From: Candidula unifasciata
Lineage: Eukaryota > Mollusca > Gastropoda > Stylommatophora > Geomitridae
Assembly: GCA_905116865.2 (NCBI GenBank)
Contig: CAJHNH020002708.1
Span: 33,403-97,402 of the forward strand
Length of the DNA: 64,000 nt
Direction: 5' to 3'
A model generated the notes under the pieces. That model saw only the letters and a list, made by a program, of their open reading frames with translations, made no database searches and was not told the DNA's origin. The translations under genes and the position numbers were made by a program. This document shows positions 1 through 10,646 of this stretch, in pieces; the stretch's first letter is position 1; every line of letters begins with the position of its first letter.

Positions 1-830
1 AGCAAGTGTTTCCGAAATAAAACTGAATTCTAGGATATAAGGTAAGTAATGGTAATTCGTCGTTTTCGTGAAATTATGTAATTTATAGAAAATACTGTGT
101 ACTTTATATGTTGTTGTAATTACAGCAGTGGGTTTTGTAGTTACAAGAATAGTGTCACCGAGTGTTAAACAGTGAGGTATCAGAACAATAACCTTACAGA
201 CGTAGACTGACGCATACTGTACTAGAGGCAAGAAAAGGTCATTTATTATTGCGGCACACTAGACATTATAAAAAAGACAGTTTAAAATGTTAGTGTAGTA
301 AATATTTTTATTTCGGTTAAAAGGATTCGTGTGTGTGTGTTTTTTTTTTTTTTGTGTGGCTTTACTCCTTTGAATTCGGTTATTATATTGACCATGGCAT
401 ATGGGTTATGAGCAAAGTTTCAAAATTTTAACATAGTGGGTCAAAGTCACATTCATGTAATTTGACGAATACACGTTTGCGTTGATTTCGACATCCGTAT
501 AGGCGTCGACCCCTTCAGTAAGCAAACGCAAAATTCAGAACATTAAATTAATCTTTAGACAAACACATTTTCCACCGGAATTAAAATGCGTTTAACTATC
601 GTTCCGTGTCTCCAACTTTCACTGATACGTGTTAAACATGTGATAAAATTAGAAATATAACTACGTAGATTGGTCTTAAAAGTATACAAATGTGGGTTCT
701 ATACTCTGTTCAGACATTTAAACGTTGTGGTTACCTTGCTAGTGTTTGTCATAATTGATTTCTGTATATTTCGTTGACTATCAAAATTATTGTCTAAATA
801 AGTTATTGGCGTGCTGCTTTAATTCTGTGT
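1..830. other. Intergenic DNA without a recognisable gene
   Basis: AT-rich sequence with short broken reading frames only. A GT run followed by a T tract lies near 330-352. I see no exon, RNA gene or clear transposon here. Confidence 0.5.
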
Positions 831-831
831 G

Positions 832-1075
832 TAGTGTAACATCTGTCGGCGTCTGTGGCTAAAGCTTTGCGAACGCGCTTCATAATGCCTGGGTGTCTGG
901 TTTGATTCCAGCTGCGGGCCTCGCGTTGGTTTCGACAGTGGTATCGAGAAGCCGACCATCCAGTATGCAATGGCAAACTACTGGACGTAAATTTGCCTAG
1001 AAAAACCACAACAGCCAATGCTGGTGTTGGTTCTGCAACGCCCTGTAAAGGATATGCAACTAACAGTGTAAAATC
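832..1075 (+). mobile_element. SINE-like repeat, family C, copy 1
   Basis: A second copy lies at 1585-1810. Shared landmarks in order are a tRNA-like head (GGCGTCTGTGGCTAAAG-like), a B-box-like GTTTGATTCCAGCTGC, TTGGTTTCGACAGTGGTA, GGCAAACTACTG and CAACAGCCAATGCTGG. The copies are diverged, so this is an old family. The tRNA origin of the head is inferred from the B-box-like motif. Confidence 0.6.
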
Positions 1076-1344
1076 TGATCTCTCTATAAATGGTGTCTTC
1101 AGTATGTGTGTTCTCCTTCCAAATAACTTATGTGTAGTTCAACTGTTCATTCTACATTTGCCAAATCATCTGTTTTTCTTCGCATGCCTTTTTTATTTGC
1201 ATGCTTGTTTTCTTTGCGTGCACCCCCCCCCCCCCCCACCCTCCCACTTATCAGAAAATTATCAGCGGCAGCATTGAGATCTTTCAGTCGGGAACTCTCC
1301 ACGCAGTCAGTGTCAGTGTTTCCAACACAACATTTGTTCAGCAC

Positions 1345-1553
1345 TTAGTCAATGGGTACCTCTAGGAAATGGGTACCAGAGTGATACTCTGGGGTAAATG
1401 GAGGAACGTCGCTGTAGCTACAGAGTTATGTGCGAACGGCGACACAGGCGGACAGTTCTAATCAGTTGTCCGTACTGGTGGCAGAGCACTTATGGTTTAT
1501 AACCGGGTGCAATGACGCTGGTTCACATCTACCGACTTTACCTTTACCATTAC
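1345..1553 (+). mobile_element. SINE family B, 5'-truncated copy
   Basis: The body matches 22680-22875 closely: GGAAATGGGTACCAG, ATACTCTGGGGTAAATGG, CTACAGAGTTA, TGTCCGTACTGGTGGCAG and ATGACGCTGGTTCACATC occur in the same order. The tRNA-like head seen at 22579 is missing. The copy ends in a CTTTACC-rich tail. Confidence 0.7.
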
Positions 1554-1584
1554 CTTTAGTCAATGGGTCGAATGTCTACTTTCG

Positions 1585-1810
1585 TTGTAGCTTTGCTCTG
1601 AAGTTGGCATCTGCGGCTTAGGCGTTGCGTACGCGCCGGGTTTGATCCCAGCTGCAGATGATTTGTCTTAACGTTGGTTTCGACAGTGGTACCGAGAGCT
1701 GACAGTTTAGTAGCAATATGGCGAACTACTGAACAGTTGCCTTGAAATACGACAACAGCCAAACAATGCTGGGGTTGGTACTGCAACGTCATGTAAATGA
1801 TATGCAACCT
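1585..1810 (+). mobile_element. SINE-like repeat, family C, copy 2
   Basis: Same ordered landmarks as 832-1075, including the head GGCATCTGCGGCTTAGG, B-box-like GGTTTGATCCCAGC and GTTGGTTTCGACAGTGG. It directly follows the family B copy. The head also resembles the start of the SINE at 47552, which suggests head swapping between families. Confidence 0.6.
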
Positions 1811-2095
1811 TTTGTGTTTGGATGTGTGTGCGGGAAAGGGGGTGGGGTGGGATGCTCTGTAGTACCCTTATTGCACCCTTGTACGCCAACATTGCAGGGA
1901 ATCACGTGGTTGTACTGTCCGGGATATGCAGTAGTGCGAGTGAATGAAAGGTCGGATGTTCTGGATACAAAACCGAAAGCTACTGGAACACTCGTACTGA
2001 GCAAGGGAGATATTCTGAAGACCAAATATGAAGACTGTTGACAAAAGACAGGAGATTAGACTTTTTAGGGGTGGGAAGGGGGGGGGGTGTTGTGC

Positions 2096-2096
<1 letters not shown>

Positions 2097-2152
<56 letters not shown>
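2097..2152. repeat. (TA)n microsatellite
   Basis: Uninterrupted TA dinucleotide run of 56 bases, preceded by a G tract. Confidence 0.95.
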
Positions 2153-2156
<4 letters not shown>

Positions 2157-2329
2157 ATGTCTTGTAAATATTGTATTTTCCCTCTCACAAAAACTACAGT
2201 ATTAGACCTGTTCTTCTGTTTATACATTATTTCCAGCACCAAATTACTTGGCACAAGGGGCTGTTAAACAAACTGTAAACTTATCTTACCGATTTCACAT
2301 TACTGTCCTTGGTTTTGTTACTAAGAGTT

Positions 2330-2405
2330 TGTTGTGTGTGTGTGCGTGTGCGCCCCCGTGTGTGTGTGTGTGTGTGTGTATGCTCCCCCGTGTGTGTGTG
2401 TGTAT
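2330..2405. repeat. Compound (GT)n microsatellite
   Basis: GT runs separated twice by GCxCCCCC-type interruptions, giving a small higher-order repeat of GT run plus C block. Confidence 0.85.
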
Positions 2406-2494
2406 GCCTAATTGTTGATTTAATATATCTTAACTCAGAGATATAACAAACGAATGAGCGTAAAACCGCCTAATCACATAACAGCCAATGCTGA

Positions 2495-4090
2495 GGTCAG
2501 TAGTCAGTTTGGGGAATTCTTCTTCTCATTCTTCAGCATTCCGAGCCCCTGAAGTTCATTGCTGCAAATATCAACCGCCTCCATTCATCTCTCTGGTTAG
2601 CCTTCGCTTTCCAGTTGGTGACACCAACTTTATGAAGCCCTGTATAGACATTATCTCTCCATCGTCTTCTTGGTCGTGGTATACGACCATTCTCACTTGT
2701 GTATACAGTTTTTACTTCTCTGTCATCTGACATTCTTTCAAAATGCCCTAACTATTTCAGTCTAATAGCTCTCATGATGCCAATGATCAGAGGTGATTGA
2801 AACAGATTATGAACTTCGTTGTTGCTTCTCACTCTCCATTTCCCGCTGTTTGTAACTCTGATGGGTCCAAAGATTTGTCGTAACTCTTGTTTTCGAAAAA
2901 CTGTAATAAGGCTTCATCCCTTTTAGTTGTGCTCCAAGTTTCAAAGCCATATAAAACGACTGCTCTTATCAACGTTTTATATATTTTTATCTTCGTGTTG
3001 CGAGACCGACTCTTTGACTTTAGCAGATGTTGAAGGACATAGTATTTTTTTTTTCCATATTGTATTCTAGATTGTATTTCTTTTCTCAACATGCTGGAAC
3101 AGTTAAAGTTTGCACCCAAGTACCTACTGTTTCCGTTCGTTTGATTTTCATATTATCGACTTGTATATGGCCGGAGTTTATATCCTTTCCCTGTCTAGTT
3201 ATTATCATGTATTCTTTCTTATCTTGATTGATAACTAGTCCCATTTTGTTGAGCTGATTCTTTTGAGAAAGTCAGTGTTTTAACAGCCTCTAGTTTATTT
3301 TCTCCAACGATATCATCAGCATATGGAATTCTTGTAGTATCCCTGTAGTTTCTCCTATAGTACACTCATGTTTCAATTTCCTTGTAATTTACTCCAGGGT
3401 CAAGTTGAAAAGAAGTGGGAACAACATCACCTTGCTTTAAACCAGATATTATTTGAAAAAGATCTGACTTTCTACCGTTATATGCTACTAAATTACTAGT
3501 GTCTTCCATAAATAATTTGGTCATGGTAATTACCTTCTTTGGTATTCCAAAGTCCTTCCTAGCATTCCATAAAGTGTTTCTATTTACACTATCATACGCC
3601 TTTTAAAAACCCACAAGAACATTATGTACTTCTCTTCTATATTCCCAATTTTGCTCTACTATTTGCAGTAAAATAAATATCTGATCTATTGTTGATCTGT
3701 TCTGTCAGAAACCCGCTTGGTTATCTCCCAGTATGTCTTTGTCGCATAGTTTTAGCTTGTTTAGCAGTACCTCCGATAGTATCTTATAGCTTGTAGATAA
3801 TAGCGACATTCCTCTATAATTTTCACATGTATACTTGTCTCCTTTCTTTAAAATGGGCTTTAATAAAGACATTTTCCATTAATTTTATTAATTCATAAAT
3901 CTTTACATGTAATACATGACCACCTTCTTGTAAAAGTTCAGCTGCAGCAATTCCATCAGCACCAGTTGCTCTATTGTTTTTAAGCCGTGTTATCAGTTTG
4001 TTGTTGTTGTTAATCTCAGTCATGTGAATTTCATTACTTGCTCTGCCGTGCTTTGCTTCTTTGGGCGCCTTTTTATTTTCATCAATTCCC
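2495..4090 (-). pseudogene. Decayed non-LTR retrotransposon (reverse transcriptase)
   Basis: Read on the minus strand from 4090 down, the broken frames give a reverse transcriptase in the usual order. Landmarks are LKNNRATGADGI near 3950, a GLKQGD-type motif near 3440, a C-terminal segment with LYGFETWSTTK near 2940, and a terminal segment with GRIPRPRRRWRDNV near 2660. There are many stops and frameshifts. The RATGADGI and LYGxETW motifs are typical of LINE reverse transcriptases in invertebrates. The subfamily was not determined. Confidence 0.75.
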
Positions 4091-4212
4091 ACATGCATCG
4101 GTAACCAGGCATATAGTAACATTCTTCCTGTATAAGGCCTACTGTACCCATTGGTAATGTCGGTTCTTGAATCAAGTAAACTCAACTATGATAAACCATT
4201 TCTAGCGCAATT

Positions 4213-4300
4213 AGCACAGCCTTCGCTGTTAAGGTTGATGAGGCCTGGGGACAGCACAGCCTTCGCTGTTAAGGTTGATGAGGCCTGGGGACAGCACATC
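4213..4300 (+). repeat. 40-bp tandem duplication
   Basis: Two adjacent 40-bp units, each containing CCTTCGCTGTTAAGGTTGAT, followed by a partial third start. It lies just beyond the decayed LINE. Confidence 0.85.
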
Positions 4301-4542
4301 CTTGCCATACTACTCAGTTATTTCAATTATTGCATTGTTGAACTTCTATCATTTTTTGTGCAGCCCCTTAAAACAAATTATGTCTTTTATAATGCTACTG
4401 CTTTTACGAAACACGCATTTTTCTGTAGTTACTTTTCTGTTATTTCGTACGAATTCGAGGTTGTATGGATGTAGTAATATGTTTTAATAAGTTAGTAGTT
4501 TTGTAATGTTTAGAATCAAAAGTTTTAACTTTTTGGGCAGTT

Positions 4543-4950
4543 CAATAAGAATAAACTCACAGGGAGCAAGTACAGCGGGGATCTACAGTCATCAGTAGAA
4601 ATTATCCTCTTTCGACACACGTTTCGGCCCACGATTCCTAAACGTATTCGGAGGTGGGCCCACCTGAGTTCATGAAGCTCAGGGCTGCTTCCCCGCTGCA
4701 CAGAATTACCGGATGGTGTTATTATTTCGGCCAGAGACAAGACGACTTAGTGGTTTCGAAGGAGGTACTGTGAGATAAGAAGCCGCCACGGCAGCGTAAT
4801 TAGAACAGTCCGCATGCCTGGACGACCGAGCGACAAGCTTACTTTGGTTTACCGGACACATGTTGGACTTTTATTAGCAGTTGGCAGAGGGACACTGGCA
4901 GACAATTCGTACACGATGGACTTTCAAAGGGATGAGAAACTCCTTTCCGC
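4543..4950 (-). repeat. 408-bp terminal direct repeat (3' copy in element orientation)
   Basis: Identical over its whole length to 8542-8949 on visual comparison. On the plus strand it begins CAATAAGAATAAACTC and ends CTCCTTTCCGC. It contains the palindrome AGGTGGGCCCACCT followed by a stem CCTGAG/CTCAGG. It does not show the TG...CA ends typical of retroviral-type LTRs. Confidence 0.95.
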
Positions 4951-4967
4951 TAGACACCCGGACCAGC

Positions 4968-7900
4968 TCACCGAGGCCCGTCCCCTACGTTGTTGCGCTG
5001 CGTCCACAGCCAGCTAGAGGCCCTTTCGGCTGCCTCTCCCAGTTTTTTGAGTGTTCGTTTCCGTTCATTACCGCGCAATCCTAGTTCTTTAACCACATTG
5101 TAGAGCGAAGTGGAAACGAGGCCTCTCGCTCCCACTTCGACGGCAAATACCCGTACTGTGTAAGCCTCGTTTCTCCTCAAACCGGCTGCTAAATCACTGT
5201 ATTTCTCGAGCTTATACAAATGATTCTCCTCCATCCGCGACTCAAACGGGACCGTCAACTCAATCAGGATGAGTTGCCGTTTTTGCGCAGAATGGAGAAC
5301 GATGTCCGGTCGCAGGCCGGTTTTACGGATCAACTCGGGATACCGTTCATGTCCTGGCAGATCAACCGCCAGTAACCAGTCTCTCGCAGAGTCTAGCACC
5401 GATGGAGCGAATGCGTTTTGGTTGACCTTACCTTTTGGAACCTGCCCAGCCTTGAGGAAACGAATGGGGACGCTACTAGAACTGGCTCTGGCGTTAGCCC
5501 TCATTCTAGCCTGGTCGACAACGGCTGCTAACTCCTTTAGCACCTTGTTGTGGCGCCAGGTATAGCGGCCTTGACCTAGAGCTTTCCTGCACGCGGACAG
5601 GACGTGCTCAAGAGTTTGCTTTGATTTGCACAACGGGCAAGTCGGATCGTTGGTCGCAGACCATTTAACCATGTTAACACCGGACGGTAATACATCGTAC
5701 GCCGAACGAACGTTAAAGCTCAGTCGCAGCGGGGTCATCCGCCAGATCTCACCCCATGTGAGTATTCTCGGCAATGCGCTCTCCAGGCTGACCCAATGGC
5801 CCTGCTGCGACTGTTGGGCTGCTTTCTGGACCCGAACCTCGTTTTCGTTGTCCCTCACCGTTTGTATCACCATGTCTCGGCGCTCTTTGGCTGAGGCCTT
5901 TGACCACCAATTGACTTTCCCGTGCCCTAGGCCTCGACGGTCGGTTTGTGTGTAACCCATTACCTCCTTCAATTTTAGTGCGTTCTGAGCAGATTCAATC
6001 GCATCGAGGACCCTCCACTTGGTTCCAGTCTTTAGAGCGGGCTGGACAGCGGTGACATTTGGGTCTGAAGACTCGCGCAAAAGCATGGCGAGCCTTACCT
6101 TGCCGACTTTAAACTCTTCTGTTATCGACTTGAACGGAAGTACCAGCTTAGCCTGTTTGCGATATAGAGCCACGTCGGTCAGACAAGGCGGTGCTCCAAT
6201 CCACTTTCTTAAGGCTGTGTTGATTTTTTTCTCCATGGCTTCAACTGCAGTCATCGTCACCTCGTAGACTAGCAGTGGCCATAGGAGCTTTGGAATCAAC
6301 ATGAATTGGAGACACCATACCTTGAATTTCCCGACCAGCCTGCATCGCTCGATCGCGAGCAGGCCTGTAGCCAGTGACTCATGTATTCGCCGGACTTCCG
6401 CTCTGTCAGATAACTTCGAATCGTAAACGCGACCGAGACTCTTCACCGGTTTCTCCAGAACCGTAGGGATCTTGTTCCTTGCCACCGTAAAACTGATTGC
6501 CGAAACCTTGCCCTTATGGATTGACAGACTCCTCGACTTCTGCGGTTTAAACTGCATACCGCTCCATTGGACCACCGCGTCCAATCTATTCAGGATCGTG
6601 CGGGCAGACTCCTCGCTGCCCGTTATAATAGTCGTGTCATCCATAAATGCGCGCAGTGGCGGCAACCAGTGATCCCCTATTTGAAGGCCCAGTCCGTAGC
6701 CGGCCGCCCCGTCTAACACGATCTGCATTGCCATGACAAACAGTATAGGTGAGATCGTACACCCCATAGCTATCCCAATCTGCAACTCAGTCCACCTCGT
6801 GGTAAACGTCGAGGTAGAGAAGCGCAAAGCGAACTTGGAGAAATATTGCTCGACCATTTGACTGATCTGTGTCGGTACGTGAAACATGCGAAGGGCTCGC
6901 CACAGTAGCCTATGGGGGACTGCCCCGTAGGCGTTGGCTAAGTCCAACCATATAACGTGCAAATCGGTTCTCTCATGCTTGGCTCTCTGGATAGCCTCCC
7001 AGATCATGGTCGCGTGTTCAAGGCACCCAGGAACGCCTGGAATACCACCCTTCTGAACACTCGTATCTATGTACTTGTTAGTCATCAGATACTGTGTGAG
7101 CCGGCGAGCCATGACTGAGAAGAATATCTTACCCTCAACATTCAACAGCGATATGGGCCTGAATTGGGAAAGACTCTTCGAGTCCTGCTCTTTGGGAATG
7201 TAGACCCCATTTGCCTTTGACCACTCTGGACATATGTGATTGCGGATCCACGCTTGTCTCAACAAGACGTGAAGCATTTTTAGGATTTTCGGGCAACGCT
7301 TGTAAAGAACGTACGGAACACCGTTCGGACCTGGGGCAGACTTGCCGCTGGCTTTTTTCACAACGTCCTCAACCTCAGACCAAAGGGGAGGTACCATTTT
7401 AAATGGTACCTTCGGCACCGAAGGCTGTTTGAGTCCGCTAAGGATCTCTGGATTGTCATCGAGAGGCTCACTCCTCTTTTTATCCGAGTACATCTTGCGT
7501 AGATGTAGCTCTAGTTCTTCCTGACTGACAACCAGAGTCCCAGACTTCGGTTGCTCGAATAGACCTCGGGCAAACTGATACGGGTCCCTAAAGAATTTTC
7601 TCTCGCTCCCTTTTGGTTCTCCGTCTGTTGTTACAGAAACGCTCGGCGCGACAGAGGGCACTGTGTTTGTTCTTTAAGTGCACACCCACACTTCATACAG
7701 CCCCTCCCGTTCGCTGCCTGTAGCGGCTTTGAACCGTTTTCTGAGGGCATTCTTGTCTGCCCGACACTTCAGAATGTCCCTCTGCCTTCTGCTAATATTC
7801 TGCTTGGCACCCGGTTGTGCCTTTACTACTGTCCCGAACTCGCGGGAGCAGTGTTCGTATATTACATCACCAAATTTAGTAAGCTTGTCGCCTAGCGGCT

Positions 7901-8345
7901 TCTTGTTTAGAGTTTGTTTAAGTATCTCACATAATGTACCCTCCAACTTACACCACACCACCTTCTCGCTCGCAGGTGGAAACCTGATCTTGGAACGGAC
8001 TTCTTCAGAAATCATCAAAGGTGCTCCTCCGCAGTCGACGTCATGGGCCTCTCCGGGCGAGTGGGGTTCACCCTGCCCGTCGTACCCTGACGACTCAGAA
8101 ACTACCACAGGAGTGGTAGTTTTGCGACGGCGTTTACTGCGTGGAGCACCCTCGCATTTCATTCTTCCGGCATGCGTTCTCAGACCATGCAACCCCGTGA
8201 AGCTTTTCCCACATGTACAGAGCCAGCCCGGACGTTGGGCGAGTGTCTCAGTCCGGGGGCTAGCAAAGTCATCAACGAAGGTATCAATCAGATTGGGCCC
8301 TTCATTCTCCCCCCCCCCCCCCCTTTCGGAGGGCCCTGGGGGCAT
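4968..8345 (-). pseudogene. Zinc finger - reverse transcriptase - restriction-like endonuclease polyprotein, one in-frame stop
   Basis: Two open stretches, 8345-7674 (223 codons) and 7661-4968 (897 codons), lie in the same frame and are separated only by a TAA at 7676-7674 and four further codons. The family normally has one ORF, so this is probably a nonsense mutation, though readthrough cannot be excluded. The N-terminal part has a zinc-finger-like CTCGKSFTGLHGLRTH followed by a further Cys. The second part carries RT motifs: SAPGPNGVPY, FRPISLLNVEGK, WLDLANAYGAVPH, GCTISPILFVMAMQ and the active-site FMDD at about residue 340. A CPLCKSKQTLEHVLSAC zinc knuckle lies near residue 680. A restriction-like nuclease motif RPDIVLHS...LIELTVPFE with KLEKY lies near residues 785-820. 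It ends 17 bases before the downstream 408-bp repeat. Confidence 0.9.
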
Positions 8346-8541
8346 ATTTCATTGTGGTCGTACGAAATCGGAGGTATTATACTGTGTTAGGGGTGATCAA
8401 CCCGGTCCACAGTCGACATCTGTCTCCAGATGTCAGTTTATCCCCCCGGCGATACCGGGGGGCCAGTCTTTCCATAGGTGTCAAAAGGTCTTTCCCTATA
8501 GTCACCAGTCTTTCCTGGTAGTCTTGTGGGCTAGCCACGTA
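8346..8541 (-). promoter_or_regulatory. Structured leader between the 5' repeat and the ORF
   Basis: On the minus strand this 196-base stretch has a perfect hairpin CCCCCCGG-TATCG-CCGGGGGG, a second hairpin GACATCT/AGATGTC just downstream, and three GGAAAGAC motifs spaced across its first half. A poly-C/poly-G tract lies at the start of the ORF (about 8310-8322). Such structure suits an RNA element of the retrotransposon (ribozyme or translation initiation), but no known ribozyme core was identified. Confidence 0.5.
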
Positions 8542-8949
8542 CAATAAGAATAAACTCACAGGGAGCAAGTACAGCGGGGATCTACAGTCATCAGTAGAAA
8601 TTATCCTCTTTCGACACACGTTTCGGCCCACGATTCCTAAACGTATTCGGAGGTGGGCCCACCTGAGTTCATGAAGCTCAGGGCTGCTTCCCCGCTGCAC
8701 AGAATTACCGGATGGTGTTATTATTTCGGCCAGAGACAAGACGACTTAGTGGTTTCGAAGGAGGTACTGTGAGATAAGAAGCCGCCACGGCAGCGTAATT
8801 AGAACAGTCCGCATGCCTGGACGACCGAGCGACAAGCTTACTTTGGTTTACCGGACACATGTTGGACTTTTATTAGCAGTTGGCAGAGGGACACTGGCAG
8901 ACAATTCGTACACGATGGACTTTCAAAGGGATGAGAAACTCCTTTCCGC
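8542..8949 (-). repeat. 408-bp terminal direct repeat (5' copy in element orientation)
   Basis: Identical to 4543-4950. It is followed on the plus strand by AGTTCAAA, matching the AGTTCAA that runs from the left flank into the other copy. Confidence 0.95.
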
Positions 8950-8994
8950 AGTTCAAAATATATCTATGCATCAACGCTGCTTGAAAGCAAAGGT

Positions 8995-9229
8995 ACTCCG
9001 CTTGGAGTGCCAATGTTGATATCGGGAGGTCGTGGATTCGGGTCCTGGCGGCGGCCAGACTTTTTCAAAAAGGACAATGAGTGGGTACCAGGTACTGTCC
9101 TGGGAAGTAACGGCGGCCAGTGCGATGCTGAAAACATCAACCACCAAGTGCCGTTTGGTCTATAAAATATAGGTCTAGCCCTATATACCCAAGATGCCTT
9201 AAAGAGTGTAAAAGGGTCCTTTACTTAAT
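8995..9229 (+). mobile_element. SINE family A, copy 1
   Basis: B-box-like GGATTCGGGTCCTGG, then GAGTGGGTACCAGGTACT, GGGAAGTAACGGCGGCCAG, ACCACCAAGTGCCG and a tail GGGTCCTTTACTT. The same order is seen at 18907-19174, 36047-36320 and 47552-47830. The head is degenerate here. Confidence 0.75.
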
Positions 9230-9291
9230 GCTGCTATAAATTAATTTCGTTCTAGATTTTTGAAGTATACTAAAACAATGATGATGGTAAC

Positions 9292-9468
9292 ATCCAACCC
9301 CACCAGGACATCACACGATAAACACCCGGTAATATAAAGTGCCAACATTCAGTTGAGGATCAGCACCTGGGGACAGGTCCCAGAAACCCCGTAGGTTGGG
9401 TTATATTAGGGCCCCCGACAACAGTTAGGGTGGGGCTTTAAAACAACAACAAAGCTGCGTCCCACATC
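9292..9468 (-). repeat. Family D ~180-bp interspersed repeat, copy 1
   Basis: One of six copies in the window. Read on the minus strand: an AT-rich start, AAGCCCCACCCT, a CCTGGC/GCCAGG-type hairpin in better copies, GGTTTCTGGGACCT, ATCCTC, CACTTTGTGTCA, a CGGGTGTTTATCG motif and a GATGTCCTGGTGGGG end. No coding capacity; probably a non-autonomous element. Confidence 0.7.
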
Positions 9469-9619
9469 GGCAGGCACGCTTAAGTATAACATTCTAGTAG
9501 GCTACATGTTCAGCCCAAGACTGACTGGAGTGCATCCAGTATGAAACATATTTATATAATTATATATTCACTAAATAGTCCGTCACCGCTGTCTGTATTT
9601 ACCACTTTTTAGGGCGTTG

Positions 9620-9782
9620 TAGACAGGTGGTCGTGAGACTGAGGGTTTAGGACAGTGTGGCTAGTGCTGTCACCACGGACTGTACAGGTTAGGATATTTA
9701 ATTGTGCCCCTTTCAGAAAAACTCTATCACCTTACCGGGGGTCGAACCCTGGGTTGTAATCACTAGGCCAGCTGATCCTCAG
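9620..9782 (-). mobile_element. tRNA-derived SINE head, minus strand
   Basis: The minus strand reads GCTGGCCTAGTGATTAC (A-box region), then CAGGGTTCGACCCCCGG (a good B box). The downstream body does not match families A to C. It is not a functional tRNA: the cloverleaf stems do not pair over the full length. Confidence 0.6.
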
Positions 9783-10164
9783 AAGTCAGTATAATCATAA
9801 ATAAGAAAGCTATGGAGAAAACAAAGAAGAATTTCAAGAACAGCAACAACAAATTTATTAAGATATTTGCACACACGTTCTCTTTTCATTACACACACAC
9901 ACATTCACATACACGCACGCACACAAACTCTTTCAATGATCCGGCATATACGTTACAAAGCTGGATGAACTCGATGATCTAGAATTTACATTCTGTAGTA
10001 GTAATAACCAGGAGTTTTCCTCTAAAAGTGCCTGTACTCCACAGTTTATCTAAAAAAAAGGTGCCAGAGCTGATCACAGAATATCTGTTAAGGAAGCGCC
10101 GTTAACGTATTAGCTAAAAAGGTGCCGGTACCGCCTACGGTCAGAAAAAGTTCTGGTAATAACC

Positions 10165-10255
10165 AGCTGAGGAGAGGCTGGTCGATGGTTGCAACGTCGG
10201 GTTATCATGCAGGAGACGTGGGTTCGACCCCTTGAGTGGTTTCATAGAGTAAGCT
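10165..10255 (+). mobile_element. tRNA-derived SINE head
   Basis: GGCTGGTCGATGGTTGC as an A-box region, then CGTGGGTTCGACCCCTTG as the B box. The body after it is short and is followed by a GT run at about 10269-10288. Confidence 0.5.
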
Positions 10256-10479
10256 ACAGAACTGAAAAAAGTGTGTGTGTGTGTGTGCGCTGATAGGCCA
10301 TTCAGATATTTATCGTTTTTATCTTTCCCTTTGCTTTTTATTTTTTGAATTAGCAGGCGTTTTCAAATCTATTTCTCCTCATTTTTTTTTTTTATTGGTT
10401 AGCATCTTTCCAGACTATCGTGTTATATTTGCTACAATAAGGTTGTGTTACCTTATAATTATCGTTTCGTCTTTTTTTA

Positions 10480-10646
10480 GGATAAATTTTTTTTGTTATT
10501 TGAAGCCCCACCCTGGCTTTTGCCAGGGGCCGCAATACAGGCAGGCCATAAATATGGCCAATTGTCTGAACGCGGTTTCTGGGACCTCTCCACGGCGATC
10601 CTCATCCACATGGTGGAACTTTGTGTCATCGGGTGTTTATCGTTGG
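10480..10646 (+). repeat. Family D interspersed repeat, copy 2
   Basis: A well preserved copy: GAAGCCCCACCCTGGC, CTTTTGCCAGGGGCCGC, GCCATAAATATGGCCAA (palindromic), GGTTTCTGGGACCTCTCC, ATCCTCATCCACATGGTGG and TGTGTCATCGGGTGTTTATC. Confidence 0.75.

Larger units (their letters stand above)
4543..8949 (-). mobile_element. Retroelement with RT and restriction-like endonuclease, bounded by 408-bp direct repeats
   Basis: In element orientation (minus strand) the order is: 408-bp repeat (8949-8542), structured leader (8541-8346), one long reading frame with an internal stop (8345-4968), then the second 408-bp repeat (4950-4543), only 17 bases after the final stop codon. By eye the two repeats are identical, which points to a recent insertion. 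AGTT occurs directly outside both ends, and with bases shared with the repeat it extends to GCAGTTCAA on both sides; this may be a target site duplication. The coding part belongs to the non-LTR retrotransposons with restriction-like endonuclease (R2/NeSL/R4/CRE type). These normally lack long terminal repeats. Confidence 0.85.

Noticed and set aside
4543..4950. Hammerhead ribozyme in the 408-bp terminal repeat
   Set aside because: CTGATGA and CGAAA motifs are present on the minus strand, but in the wrong order and without a fitting stem II, so the core cannot form within one repeat.
7678..8547. 289-codon plus-strand frame
   Set aside because: It is the antisense shadow of the zinc-finger part of the retrotransposon ORF on the minus strand, which has clear domain motifs.
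4543..8949. Retroviral-type LTR retrotransposon
   Set aside because: No TG...CA ends, primer binding site, protease, integrase or RNase H. The RT and endonuclease are of the non-LTR restriction-like type.
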